Assembly (NCBI GenBank): GCA_023392075.1
Contig: JAEVZU010000125.1
Coordinates: 1 to 21,885, forward strand
Source of the DNA: Bacillota bacterium
Lineage (GTDB): Bacteria > Bacillota > Clostridia > Acetivibrionales > DSM-1351
Direction of reading: 5' to 3'
DNA: 21,885 bases
A program made the position numbers and the translations under genes. Within the stretch, counting starts at the first letter, position 1. Each line of letters opens with the position of its first letter. The notes beneath the pieces are model-generated. The model had not been told where the DNA came from, made no database searches, and saw only the letters and a program-made list of their open reading frames with translations. This document shows positions 1 to 7,654 of the stretch, one piece after another.

Positions 1-163
1 TGTACTCCATGCATATCCATCAATGCGGGCATCATATCCATAGCTGCAGTGAGTGCGCCAATCCGTTTTCCATTCATATCCGCCTGCGGGTGATAGATCA
101 TCAATGGGATATGACATATCCTGGCCACATCAGGATTCAGATAGTAGATATTTGCAACAGAGC
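1..163 (-). pseudogene. Sulfatase-like gene fragment lacking its N-terminal part
   Basis: Reading the minus strand from about 170 down to position 3 gives an open frame of roughly 55 residues with no stop, running off the window. It contains HIPLMIYHP, then NGKRIGALTAAMDMMPAL and MDMHGV. This order (a hydrophobic IPLxI-hHP strand, a G-K-R-x-x-A-L stretch, then D-x-x-P-x-L-x-x-x-x-G) is the pattern seen in the C-terminal half of alkaline-phosphatase-type sulfatases, after the metal-binding D-H-G region. The expected N-terminal half, with the first metal site and the Cys/Ser that becomes formylglycine, is absent: an in-frame stop lies at 171-173 and the upstream DNA is the complete chemoreceptor gene. 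No suitable start codon with a ribosome site is visible. I read it as a 5'-truncated remnant created by deletion or rearrangement; an assembly join is the alternative. The family call comes from motif recognition only. Confidence 0.55.
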
Positions 164-2245
164 CTAAATTTTAAAAACCTCCACAGCTTTTGAAAGCTCC
201 GCCGCCAGACTATTCAAGTCATTTGCAAGAACCGCAAGGTTTTCTGAAGTTTCTGCCTGTTCTGTGGTGGTTGACGATACTTCCTGTGTAGCAGCAGCAG
301 TTTCCTCAGATACGGCACATATATTTTCCATGGTGCCTAAAGCTTTTCCCTTTATGATATTAATATCCTTCACAGATTTACCTATACTGCAGACTTTGGA
401 GGATAAGCTATCCATCGATACAAATATCCTCTTAAAAGCCGCATCGGTTTCATTCACTGCCTCCATCTGCTGCAGAATAATTTCACCGGCACTGCTTGCC
501 TGTAACGCTGTTGACTCAACCTTATTTTGTATTGTATTTATTATATTTTTTATTGAAATTGATGAATTTTTTGATTGTTCCGCCAGCTTCCCGACTTCCC
601 CGGCAACAACAGCAAAGCCCTTGCCGGCAGCACCGGCTCTTGCCGCCTCTATTGCTGCATTCAATGATAAAAGATTGGTTTGTTCTGCTATATTTACAAT
701 AATTTTTGTTACATTGATTATCTCTTTCATTTCGTTGTTGAGGCTGACAATATCAGATATTATGCTTTGCGTAGCATTATTAGTGTCCGCTGCTTTTCCA
801 TTCAGAAGCCTTACCGTTTCCAGGGCTCCTTCGCTAAGGTTTCTGGTTTTATTCACTACAGCTGATGCGTCCTCTATATCCTTCGTAACCCCATCTATTT
901 CCTGCGAAAGCTTATTAAAAAAAGCAACACTTTCTGATATGTCACCTGCCTGTTCAGATGAACCTGCAGCTATTTGATTAACTGATGAAGAAATGGCTTG
1001 CGAGTAATAACTGGAGCTCTCGGCCGATGCAGCAATAACTTTGGAGCTTTCCATTACCGCTTGTACTGTTTTTCTGACTTTAGAGACAAGTGTTCCAATA
1101 TTTTCAACCATTACATTAAAGTTATCTGTGACCTCTCCAATTTCATCCCTGCCAATACCTTCAACCTTTACTGACAAATTTCCGTCCTTGGCCAAATTCA
1201 TTACATTGGTCATCATTCGTAACGGATGGGATATGCTCTTTGTTATAAGTACAGACAGGACAACAGCAATCAGAATACATATAATAGTAATAAGTAATAT
1301 GTTCAAAAATATTTTATTGGAATCCGCTGCTATATGTGATTCTGGAACCGAACTTACTATATACCAGTCAGTTCCCTTGACTTTTGAAGCTGTAACAAGC
1401 TCATTTCCGAGGCTGTCATCCCAATCTTCAAAACCCTTTTCAAGCCGTTTTACTACTTCCGAATTTTCATATACATTACCTGTTTTCTTTAAGTCTTGAC
1501 TGCAAATAACTCTTCCTTCTTTATTGACGATGCTTAATTGTGTTTTTTCTCCCAGATTAATTTTCTCAAAAATGGACAGGAAATGTTCCGGACTCAAAAT
1601 AAGTATCATAGTACCAAGGTCATTACCTCCGCTTATCCCTTTTATCGCTCTGGAAAAACCTATACCCTTCCTCCCATCCTCAGACAGAGTAACCAAGCAG
1701 CTAAACAAGGAACCATTTGAAGCTTTAGCCCCCTGGACCAATTGTTGGTATACAGCTTCCTTATTTATGGAATTGTAGTCCAGAGTGGAGTTTAGTTCTT
1801 TTTCGCCCGGCATTAAATATGCTTGAAAAAGTATTTTATCATATACCATAAGTCTTGAATTAATAAGGCTGCTTGCATTATTGGCAAAATCAAATCTGGC
1901 AGCTTCATCCATGCCGGCATAACCGGGGATATTATTTTGTAATAAATCTAACGAAAATATTTCTCTGGTAGTGATTTCTATTTTAGATATTTCAACCTCA
2001 CATATTTTAGCAAGTTGCTCCACAAGTACATTTGAATATGTCTTTATGTTGGTTTCAATAGCTCTCCTTGACTGATTGGTGGCTATAGTGCCAGTAATTA
2101 ACAGAGGAACGATTGATAGTATCAGAAAGGATACTATCAATCGTTTGCTTATTTTTGTACCTCCAAAGAGCTTAACTGCTATAGAATTATGTATATTTGA
2201 CTTATCAGCTTTACGCTTAAAATATCCAATAACTTTTCCAGGCAT
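164..2245 (-). CDS. Methyl-accepting chemotaxis protein, last gene of the sugar-uptake operon
   Basis: A 693-residue transmembrane chemoreceptor that would pass ligand binding outside the cell to the CheA/CheW array. Order of parts: a basic cytoplasmic N-terminus of about 34 residues; TM1 about 35-55; an extracellular sensor of about 255 residues, of the size and pattern of a dCache domain (about 56-310); TM2 about 312-334; HAMP about 335-388 (ends in GRDEIGEV and NFNVMV); then the signalling coiled coil to the end. The hairpin tip is at 519-553 (NIAEQTNLLSLNAAIEAARA followed by GKGFAVVAGEV), which is diagnostic. Two tip positions that are usually acidic or Arg (VADEVRKLA) read VAGEVGKLA here. 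There is no C-terminal CheR-binding pentapeptide; the protein ends VEVFKI, a usual end. The start follows AAAGGAAG, and the GH51 stop is 16 bp upstream, so the two are probably co-transcribed. The ligand is unknown; an arabino-saccharide is inferred from context. Confidence 0.93.
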   Translation of the reverse strand: MPGKVIGYFKRKADKSNIHNSIAVKLFGGTKISKRLIVSFLILSIVPLLITGTIATNQSRRAIETNIKTYSNVLVEQLAKICEVEISKIEITTREIFSLDLLQNNIPGYAGMDEAARFDFANNASSLINSRLMVYDKILFQAYLMPGEKELNSTLDYNSINKEAVYQQLVQGAKASNGSLFSCLVTLSEDGRKGIGFSRAIKGISGGNDLGTMILILSPEHFLSIFEKINLGEKTQLSIVNKEGRVICSQDLKKTGNVYENSEVVKRLEKGFEDWDDSLGNELVTASKVKGTDWYIVSSVPESHIAADSNKIFLNILLITIICILIAVVLSVLITKSISHPLRMMTNVMNLAKDGNLSVKVEGIGRDEIGEVTDNFNVMVENIGTLVSKVRKTVQAVMESSKVIAASAESSSYYSQAISSSVNQIAAGSSEQAGDISESVAFFNKLSQEIDGVTKDIEDASAVVNKTRNLSEGALETVRLLNGKAADTNNATQSIISDIVSLNNEMKEIINVTKIIVNIAEQTNLLSLNAAIEAARAGAAGKGFAVVAGEVGKLAEQSKNSSISIKNIINTIQNKVESTALQASSAGEIILQQMEAVNETDAAFKRIFVSMDSLSSKVCSIGKSVKDINIIKGKALGTMENICAVSEETAAATQEVSSTTTEQAETSENLAVLANDLNSLAAELSKAVEVFKI

Positions 2246-2261
2246 GTCATAAACACTTCCT

Positions 2262-4259
2262 TTACTCGACTATAAATTCGATTGCATAAACCGAATGTGC
2301 TTTGAGTATTAACTGTTTACCCACAAACTTTCCTGCTTTTGAAATAATTTTATCCGGATTGAGAGCATCATTCAGATCCCTGTAATGATCTCCGGTCAAC
2401 TCCCAAATCTTCGCATCTTCTTTAACTTTTACTCCTGTAAATTCCATTTCAACTTCCGCTTTTTCCAGACTTCTGTTAACTGCAAACAGTGTAAGAATGT
2501 TTCTCTCTTTGCTTAAACATGCTGCAGAATCTATTACCGGAAGATTAGTTAAATCCATATAGTCGCTATTAACCTTTACCGAATAGGTGTCACATTGGGT
2601 ATTTGTATCAACTGCATAACCGATATTTCTGTCAGCATACATTTTAAGGATATAATAAGCCGGTGTTCCGTAGACAACCTGTCCATTCCCGCTCCAGCCC
2701 GGGATTTTACCCTTTGATTGGTCCGAGTAACTGTCTCCGACTCTGATACAGCCGCCCAGCCAGCCATTAACCAGATCAGAAAAATTAGTTATACTTACCA
2801 TATCGCTTTTTCTTATAAACTCGTTCAAATTGGCAGCTATAGCCACAGCTGCTTCAAGTGTATGCTCATCAGGCAAACCTTTTCTAATGGTGTTTTGCAG
2901 GTACATTGTGTTATACTCTGTGATAGCATACCTGATGTGGCTGTATTTTGGATTACTATTTATAATTTCAGTAGTAGAATCCAGTATCTTCCTTGTCACT
3001 TCCGGGAAGGATACTATGGCTCTGAATTTTTCTTCATCACTCAAATTTTTATCCATATCAAGCCGTGTGTAACTGTGATATATATGTACAGCCAATATGT
3101 CAATATACTCACCGGCTTTTTCAAGCAGAATCCTGTTCCATTCAGGTACAGTATCACCGCAGCCTATAAGTATAATATCAGTGTCGGCCTGTTTCATTTC
3201 CCTGCAGAACTCAACGCACCTTTTTGCGTATTCTCCTGCAGTGCAATGTCCGACCTGCCATTCCCCGAATATCTCATTTCCTACCTGCCAGTATTTAACA
3301 CCGTAAGGCTCCTTATTTCCGTTTTGTGCTCTCAAAGCCCCCATTGGGGTGTCTATGCTTCCATTGCAGTATTCTATCCATTGCGCTGCCTCTTCCGGAG
3401 TACCCGATCCGGCATTTACGCATATCATAGGTTCTACATCCAATTCCCTGCACAATCTTAAAAACTCATCTGTTCCAAAATACTTGTTGGACATTCCACC
3501 CCATGCTTCATTATACATATTGGGGCGCAGGTAAATGGGACCAACTCCATATTTCCAGTGATAAGCACTGATTACATTGCCGCCGAAGCGAAGCATACGC
3601 GGATTTAGTTCTTTTATATATTTGAACACTTCATTTTTAACATAACAGACATGGTCGGAGGGCAGCATTGAAACATGGTCGATCCATAACATACCGGTTG
3701 AAACCGAATCACGCCATGGATATTGCTCAGAATTTACACCAAGCCTGAATTCCGCATTTTTGCAATCTCTTGGTAAGGTCAGGCGGCAATTGTACTCCTT
3801 CCAGTCATGGCTCACAAGCTCAATTGCCGTACCTGCAAGCTTTTCATTGCTGTCATTATCAAAAATTTCCAAGTCCAGACAGTTTATATCCGGTGAGGAT
3901 CTTGCATAAATTACGATATGGTACTCAACTCCGCCCCTTACGCAGAGCTTTTGTGCTATACCGGAGTATGCGCGGTCATCACTTATCATGCTTATTTTTT
4001 GACTGTGACCGGAATGAAGATAAGCTGCAGGCTCAAGAGCATATCCGGTATTTTTTCCGTTTGTTACAGGATACCAGCAGCCCGAAACACCTTTACAACA
4101 ATTATCTTCTTCCTCAAAATCCATATCTTTCAGCTCGAATGCAAGCATGCCATCCATAAAATCACGTATGTCCTCTATAAAATGTGCAAATAAGTATGGA
4201 CTTATTTCATATTTGCTTGCCTTATTGCAATCAATTTTTATTCTCATGTTTTTCGGCAT
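2262..4259 (-). CDS. GH51 alpha-L-arabinofuranosidase, intracellular
   Basis: A 665-residue glycoside hydrolase that would remove alpha-L-arabinofuranosyl residues from imported arabino- or arabinoxylo-oligosaccharides with retention of configuration. The N-terminus (PYLFAHFIEDIRDFMDGML, about 21-39) is the typical GH51 opening strand. About 60-200 resembles the CBM4/9-like beta-sandwich inserted in the longer GH51 enzymes. The TIM barrel follows, with RFGGN at 224-228 and the acid/base Glu329 in WQVGNE (324-329). The nucleophile is predicted as Glu448 in AITEYN. The C-terminal beta domain ends HSVYAIEFIVE. There is no signal peptide, so it acts in the cytoplasm, which fits a gene between ABC permeases and a chemoreceptor. 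AGGAGG lies nine bases before the ATG at 4259 and fixes the start. The permease stop is 16 bp upstream. Family assignment is firm; the precise substrate (arabinan, arabinoxylan or other arabinosides) is not visible. Confidence 0.93.
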   Translation of the reverse strand: MPKNMRIKIDCNKASKYEISPYLFAHFIEDIRDFMDGMLAFELKDMDFEEEDNCCKGVSGCWYPVTNGKNTGYALEPAAYLHSGHSQKISMISDDRAYSGIAQKLCVRGGVEYHIVIYARSSPDINCLDLEIFDNDSNEKLAGTAIELVSHDWKEYNCRLTLPRDCKNAEFRLGVNSEQYPWRDSVSTGMLWIDHVSMLPSDHVCYVKNEVFKYIKELNPRMLRFGGNVISAYHWKYGVGPIYLRPNMYNEAWGGMSNKYFGTDEFLRLCRELDVEPMICVNAGSGTPEEAAQWIEYCNGSIDTPMGALRAQNGNKEPYGVKYWQVGNEIFGEWQVGHCTAGEYAKRCVEFCREMKQADTDIILIGCGDTVPEWNRILLEKAGEYIDILAVHIYHSYTRLDMDKNLSDEEKFRAIVSFPEVTRKILDSTTEIINSNPKYSHIRYAITEYNTMYLQNTIRKGLPDEHTLEAAVAIAANLNEFIRKSDMVSITNFSDLVNGWLGGCIRVGDSYSDQSKGKIPGWSGNGQVVYGTPAYYILKMYADRNIGYAVDTNTQCDTYSVKVNSDYMDLTNLPVIDSAACLSKERNILTLFAVNRSLEKAEVEMEFTGVKVKEDAKIWELTGDHYRDLNDALNPDKIISKAGKFVGKQLILKAHSVYAIEFIVE

Positions 4260-4275
4260 TTGTATAATCCTCCTC

Positions 4276-5103
4276 TCAACCTTTTACACCGGTCATTGCA
4301 ATACCCTCAACAATATGCTTCTGCAGGAAGAGGAATACAATCATTATAGGTGCAGCCAGCAAAGCACTTGCAGCCATTGTCAGGCCCTGCCCGGTAAGGT
4401 ACTGGCTTTTGAACAGCGGAAGTCCTATGGGAATAGTTACATATTTAGGGTCGCTGATTGAAATAAACGGCCACAGGAAGTCATTCCAGGCAGCAAGAAA
4501 TACAAATATTCCCAGAGATGCAAGTGCGGACTTTGACAGTGGAACAACAATTAAAACAATTGTCCTCAACCATCCACAGCCATCAAGCTTGGCTGCCTCA
4601 AACAAAGCTTCCGGTATTCCGTCAAAAAACTGTTTCAGTATTGACACACCCAGGGGTGCAGCCACAGACGGTACAATTATTGAGAAATATGTTCCTAAAA
4701 GATTTATATCCTTAAAAAGTACGAACAAAGGTATTAGCGTAGCCTCACGCGGAATCATCAAACCCGCCATTATAACAGCAAACCAAAAAGTTTTACCAAT
4801 AAAGTTTATTCTTGAAAATGAGAATGCCGCCAGCGTACATAATACCAAAACGCTAACTGTTATAATTATTGATACCAGAGCACTGTTTAATACCCAGGCT
4901 ACAACATCAGCCTGCGGGTGTTCCAGCACCATCTTGAAATTATCAAGAGTAAACGGTGCGGCAAACCAGTTTACAACCCTGGTCGTATCAACAGTATCTG
5001 GCTTGAATGCCACAACAACCATATATACAATTGGAATGAGCCAGATTATAGCTAACGCTATACCAATTATGTTTAATATTATTTTTAAGTAGTTTATTTT
5101 CAT
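4276..5103 (-). CDS. Sugar ABC transporter permease, MalG type
   Basis: A 275-residue inner-membrane permease of the carbohydrate-uptake type 1 (CUT1) family. About six hydrophobic segments are seen: near 8-32, 71-95, 105-130, 138-156, 180-207 and 243-262. The cytoplasmic EAA loop that docks on the ATPase is at about 165-195 (EALFEAAKLDGCGWLRTIVL, then VPLSKSALA). The C-terminal end TGVKG is usual for MalG-type subunits, and the length is normal. The ATG at 5103 is preceded by AAGGAG seven bases upstream. It pairs with the MalF-type permease just upstream (15 bp apart) and is followed after 16 bp by the GH51 gene. No ATP-binding subunit is encoded in the window. In CUT1 systems of Firmicutes a shared MsmK-type ATPase often serves several transporters. 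Confidence 0.93.
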   Translation of the reverse strand: MKINYLKIILNIIGIALAIIWLIPIVYMVVVAFKPDTVDTTRVVNWFAAPFTLDNFKMVLEHPQADVVAWVLNSALVSIIITVSVLVLCTLAAFSFSRINFIGKTFWFAVIMAGLMIPREATLIPLFVLFKDINLLGTYFSIIVPSVAAPLGVSILKQFFDGIPEALFEAAKLDGCGWLRTIVLIVVPLSKSALASLGIFVFLAAWNDFLWPFISISDPKYVTIPIGLPLFKSQYLTGQGLTMAASALLAAPIMIVFLFLQKHIVEGIAMTGVKG

Positions 5104-5117
5104 TCGGTCTCTCCTTC

Positions 5118-6053
5118 CTAATTGTTATTTTTACTCATTAATTTAAGCTGTACTGAAGACACTGCAATAATTATTACAAGAAGAATAAATGAAGCTGCCG
5201 AAGCTTTTCCAATAAAGAATTTTTGGAAGCCTTCTTCGTATATATATTGTATATAGCTCCTGCTGGCTCCTCCGGGTCCTCCTTCCGTGATCAGGAATAC
5301 CTGTCCGAATAACTTAAAGGATGAAACCACCTGTAGGAAAATAACAAGAACATGAATATTCTTAAGAGATGGGATTACAATATGGAATATTGTCTGCAGC
5401 CAATTAGCTCCATCAATCTCAGCTGCTTCATATTGCTCCTGCGGTATATCCTGTAAACCTGCAATATATAAAATCATATAATATCCTGTATTCCACCAGA
5501 AAGTAATTAATATGATTGACGGCCAAACCATATTTACATCACTTATCCAAAAAATCTCCTGGCTTATGCCAACAGCGTGTAAGACTGCATTCATCAATCC
5601 AGTGTACGGCTGCATTATGTTCAGCCAGATTACCGCAGTAATTGATACTGCCAGCACATTCGGCAAAAAGAAAGTTGCTCTCAGAAAAGTTCTCCCAATA
5701 ATAAACTTATAGTTTACAATAATTGCAAGAATAAATGCACCTACTACAAATATCGGAGTGGACGCTCCAACGTACATGAGTATGTGCCCCAATGCCTGCC
5801 AAAATATATCGTCTTTAAAAAGTTCAAGATAATTGTCAAGTCCTATAAAAACTTTATTTCCTGTAATATTCCATTGGTAGAAGCTTATTATAAAGCCCTG
5901 GATTAATGGATAAAAATTAAACAGAAGATAGAACAATAAAAAAGGTGCTAATATTAGATATCCCCACAAATTTTCGCTTAACTTTTTATGAGAGTTTCTT
6001 TTTAATGGTTTATTGTTCATTATGACAGTTTCTTTTACATTAAAATCACTCAT
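5118..6053 (-). CDS. Sugar ABC transporter permease, MalF type
   Basis: A CUT1 permease of 311 residues from the start chosen here. A short basic cytoplasmic tail (KRNSHKK) is followed by TM1 (LWGYLILAPFLLFYLLFNF), whose APFLLFY stretch is typical of MalF/UgpA-type subunits. More membrane segments follow, then the EAA loop EQYEAAEIDGANWLQTIFHI with IPSL behind it. The frame is open upstream to 6104, but I prefer the ATG at 6053: AAGGGGA lies about 7 bases before it, whereas a start at 6104 has no ribosome site and would be inside an inverted repeat. It forms the heterodimeric channel with the MalG-type subunit 15 bp downstream and should receive sugar from the binding protein encoded upstream. 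The intercistronic hairpin at 6085-6123 probably lowers its expression relative to that binding protein. Confidence 0.92.
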   Translation of the reverse strand: MSDFNVKETVIMNNKPLKRNSHKKLSENLWGYLILAPFLLFYLLFNFYPLIQGFIISFYQWNITGNKVFIGLDNYLELFKDDIFWQALGHILMYVGASTPIFVVGAFILAIIVNYKFIIGRTFLRATFFLPNVLAVSITAVIWLNIMQPYTGLMNAVLHAVGISQEIFWISDVNMVWPSIILITFWWNTGYYMILYIAGLQDIPQEQYEAAEIDGANWLQTIFHIVIPSLKNIHVLVIFLQVVSSFKLFGQVFLITEGGPGGASRSYIQYIYEEGFQKFFIGKASAASFILLVIIIAVSSVQLKLMSKNNN

Positions 6054-6083
6054 GTAATTCTCCCCTTCAAAATTATCCACCTT

Positions 6084-6123
6084 AAAAATCATGCAGCCAA
6101 ACAATTTATAGCTGCATGATTTT
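6084..6123 (-). terminator. Intercistronic stem-loop between binding-protein and permease genes
   Basis: A perfect 13-bp inverted repeat: AAAATCATGCAGC at 6085-6097 and its exact complement at 6111-6123, with a 13-base loop. On the minus-strand transcript it forms just after the binding-protein stop (6157) and is followed by five U residues and then the permease ribosome site. The short U run and the position inside an operon suggest partial termination or protection of the upstream mRNA from 3' decay, a known way to make more binding protein than permease. The hairpin is directly seen; the role is inferred. Confidence 0.75.
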
Positions 6124-6156
6124 CAAAATAATAATTTGATTTGTTTGCTATGTTGA

Positions 6157-7506
6157 TTAGTTCAATTTTGACATGTAATTATCCAGGTTTGTTCTAACAT
6201 CTTTAATTGCCTGCTCAGGAGTGGACATTCCCAGGACTGCCTTCTGAATAGGACCATTTACCTCAGGTGCCTGATGGAGGTTTACATTAGGCACGATAGG
6301 CAATGGAATACCAATCTTCATTGTGTCAATGTAATTCTTGGGATATGTTAAAGCCTTGAATTCTTCAGATTCGGCTGAAGGTTCATATGCCGGCAGGTGA
6401 CCTGCCTGCGACCATTTCCAGTTGTTTTCACCCCAGTACTTAACAAAAGCAAGTATTTCTTTTTCCTGAGCTTCTGTTCTGTCCTTTTTCACAGGAACAA
6501 TGAAGGCCTGGTTTGTTGTAGCAAGTGCTTCTTTTTCAAATAATTGAGGGAATACTGTTACCCCGAAGTCATCTTTCAGTACTTCAGCCGCAGCACCAAC
6601 GTTCCATGAGCCATCTATAAGGAAAGCACCCTTTCCGGCCTTAAACAGGTTAAATTCCGCAGGCGAAACAAGCTTCGGAGGAACATAGTTGTCGTACAGT
6701 TTCTTGTATGCTTTCAATGCTTCAAGAGCTTTGGTTTCATCAAAAGATACCTTTTTTGTTTCAGGGTTAATAAAATCCGTACCGCCCATCTGGAAATACA
6801 GTGTAACCCATTGGAGAACATGCTGTGCAGGTCCCATGTTTATCAAAAGTGGTGATACACCCGGGTTCTTGGCCTTTACACTATCCAGTGCTTTGGTAAA
6901 GTTATCATACCCTTTTTCCAAAACCAGGTTTCCATTTCCATCAAGAAGTCCGGTATCCTTTAATAAGGCTTTATTATACATAAGTACACGTACCAGATTA
7001 TCCATTGGTGCAGCATAGATTTTACCGTCAACTTTTGCTGCTTCGATTACTGTCTGCGTGTATTTGTCAAACTGTATACCGGCATTATATTTGGTATTGA
7101 GTTCGTCCATTGGAAGAACATTTCCTTCCTTGGCCATTCCGGTAAGGAAGCCGCCAATATGAGTCATTGCAAAATCCGGACCTGTCCCAGCCATAATAGC
7201 AGTCTTTAGCTTTGTATAATACTGTGCATTATCCTGCTGCTGGAACTGAATTTTTACATTGGGATTTTTTTGATTGTACTCATCAAAAATCTTCTGTCCC
7301 ATTGTTGCATCGCCGCCATTAAAAAGGTTCCAGAATATAACTTCTACAGGTTCAGACTTGGTCTCTGCCGCTTCTGTTTTACCAGCTACTGCTGAATTTG
7401 TAGCTTCTGCAGCGGGTTTTTCTGCGCTTCCGCAACCAACCAGCACACTGGCGGATAGCATTACCGCAAGAGCTGATGCTACGACTTTCCTTAGTCTTGA
7501 GTTCAT
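6157..7506 (-). CDS. Sugar ABC transporter solute-binding lipoprotein (family 1)
   Basis: The extracellular, lipid-anchored receptor of the CUT1 transporter, 449 residues from the ATG at 7506. A basic start (MNSRLRKVV), a hydrophobic stretch and the lipobox LVGC-GS make Cys25 the predicted lipidation and cleavage site. A low-complexity Ala/Glu/Lys spacer follows, then the two-lobed family 1 fold beginning VEVIFWNLFNGG. YYTKLKTAIMAGTGPDFAMT and GAFLIDGSWNVG are characteristic strands of this family. The frame can be extended six codons to a TTG at 7524, but the purine-rich GAAGGGATGGG then lies inside the gene; it is better read as the ribosome site of the 7506 ATG. The gene is first in an operon with two permeases, GH51 and a chemoreceptor. 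The context suggests an arabinose-containing oligosaccharide ligand; the sequence alone does not show it. Confidence 0.93.
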   Translation of the reverse strand: MNSRLRKVVASALAVMLSASVLVGCGSAEKPAAEATNSAVAGKTEAAETKSEPVEVIFWNLFNGGDATMGQKIFDEYNQKNPNVKIQFQQQDNAQYYTKLKTAIMAGTGPDFAMTHIGGFLTGMAKEGNVLPMDELNTKYNAGIQFDKYTQTVIEAAKVDGKIYAAPMDNLVRVLMYNKALLKDTGLLDGNGNLVLEKGYDNFTKALDSVKAKNPGVSPLLINMGPAQHVLQWVTLYFQMGGTDFINPETKKVSFDETKALEALKAYKKLYDNYVPPKLVSPAEFNLFKAGKGAFLIDGSWNVGAAAEVLKDDFGVTVFPQLFEKEALATTNQAFIVPVKKDRTEAQEKEILAFVKYWGENNWKWSQAGHLPAYEPSAESEEFKALTYPKNYIDTMKIGIPLPIVPNVNLHQAPEVNGPIQKAVLGMSTPEQAIKDVRTNLDNYMSKLN

Positions 7507-7563
7507 TTTTTCCCATCCCTTCAATTTTCTGAAATTTTATACGTTTATCTAACGCTTGACTTT

Positions 7564-7601
7564 ATTATAAATAGATTTGGGATGGGCATTATTTAAATAA
7601 T
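7564..7601 (-). promoter_or_regulatory. Candidate promoter of the sugar-uptake operon
   Basis: On the minus strand a perfect -10 hexamer TATAAT is at 7569-7564, about 58 bases before the ATG at 7506. The -35 position (about 7587-7592) reads ATAATG, a poor match to TTGACA, which would suit a promoter that needs an activator. A perfect 14-bp palindrome, ATTATTTAAATAAT at 7588-7601, covers that position. Promoter assignment is by eye. Confidence 0.45.
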
Positions 7602-7613
7602 TTGACAAAACAG

Positions 7614-7654
7614 TATACAAATTTGATATATTCATTGTACAGAATATACAAAAT
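7614..7654. promoter_or_regulatory. Paired 8-bp repeats and imperfect palindrome, candidate activator site
   Basis: TATACAAA (plus strand) occurs at 7614-7621 and again at 7645-7652, 31 bp apart start to start, close to three helical turns. Overlapping them is an imperfect inverted repeat: 7621-7633 and 7642-7654, 13-base arms differing at two positions around an 8-base spacer. The sites lie roughly 45-90 bases upstream of the candidate -10, where AraC-type activators often bind. The YesN-like regulator encoded at 9309-10952 is the obvious candidate. The region is AT-rich, so chance repeats are possible, and the palindrome could instead form a weak hairpin after the stop of the upstream gene. 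Confidence 0.35.

Noticed and set aside
264..977. Plus-strand open frame of 237 codons
   Set aside because: It lies entirely opposite the well-supported chemoreceptor gene, has no ribosome site and shows no recognisable domain; it is a shadow of the minus-strand gene.
2718..3461. Plus-strand open frame of 247 codons opposite GH51
   Set aside because: Antisense to the catalytic barrel of GH51, with irregular composition and no family motif.
6054..6104. 17-codon N-terminal extension of the MalF-type permease
   Set aside because: The extension would be encoded inside the intercistronic hairpin, has no ribosome site, and the ATG at 6053 has a good one.
7602..7630. Plus-strand TTGACA with a possible -10 (GATATA) 17 bases later
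   Set aside because: The -10 is poor, and no gene lies on the plus strand downstream; the match is probably chance in AT-rich DNA.
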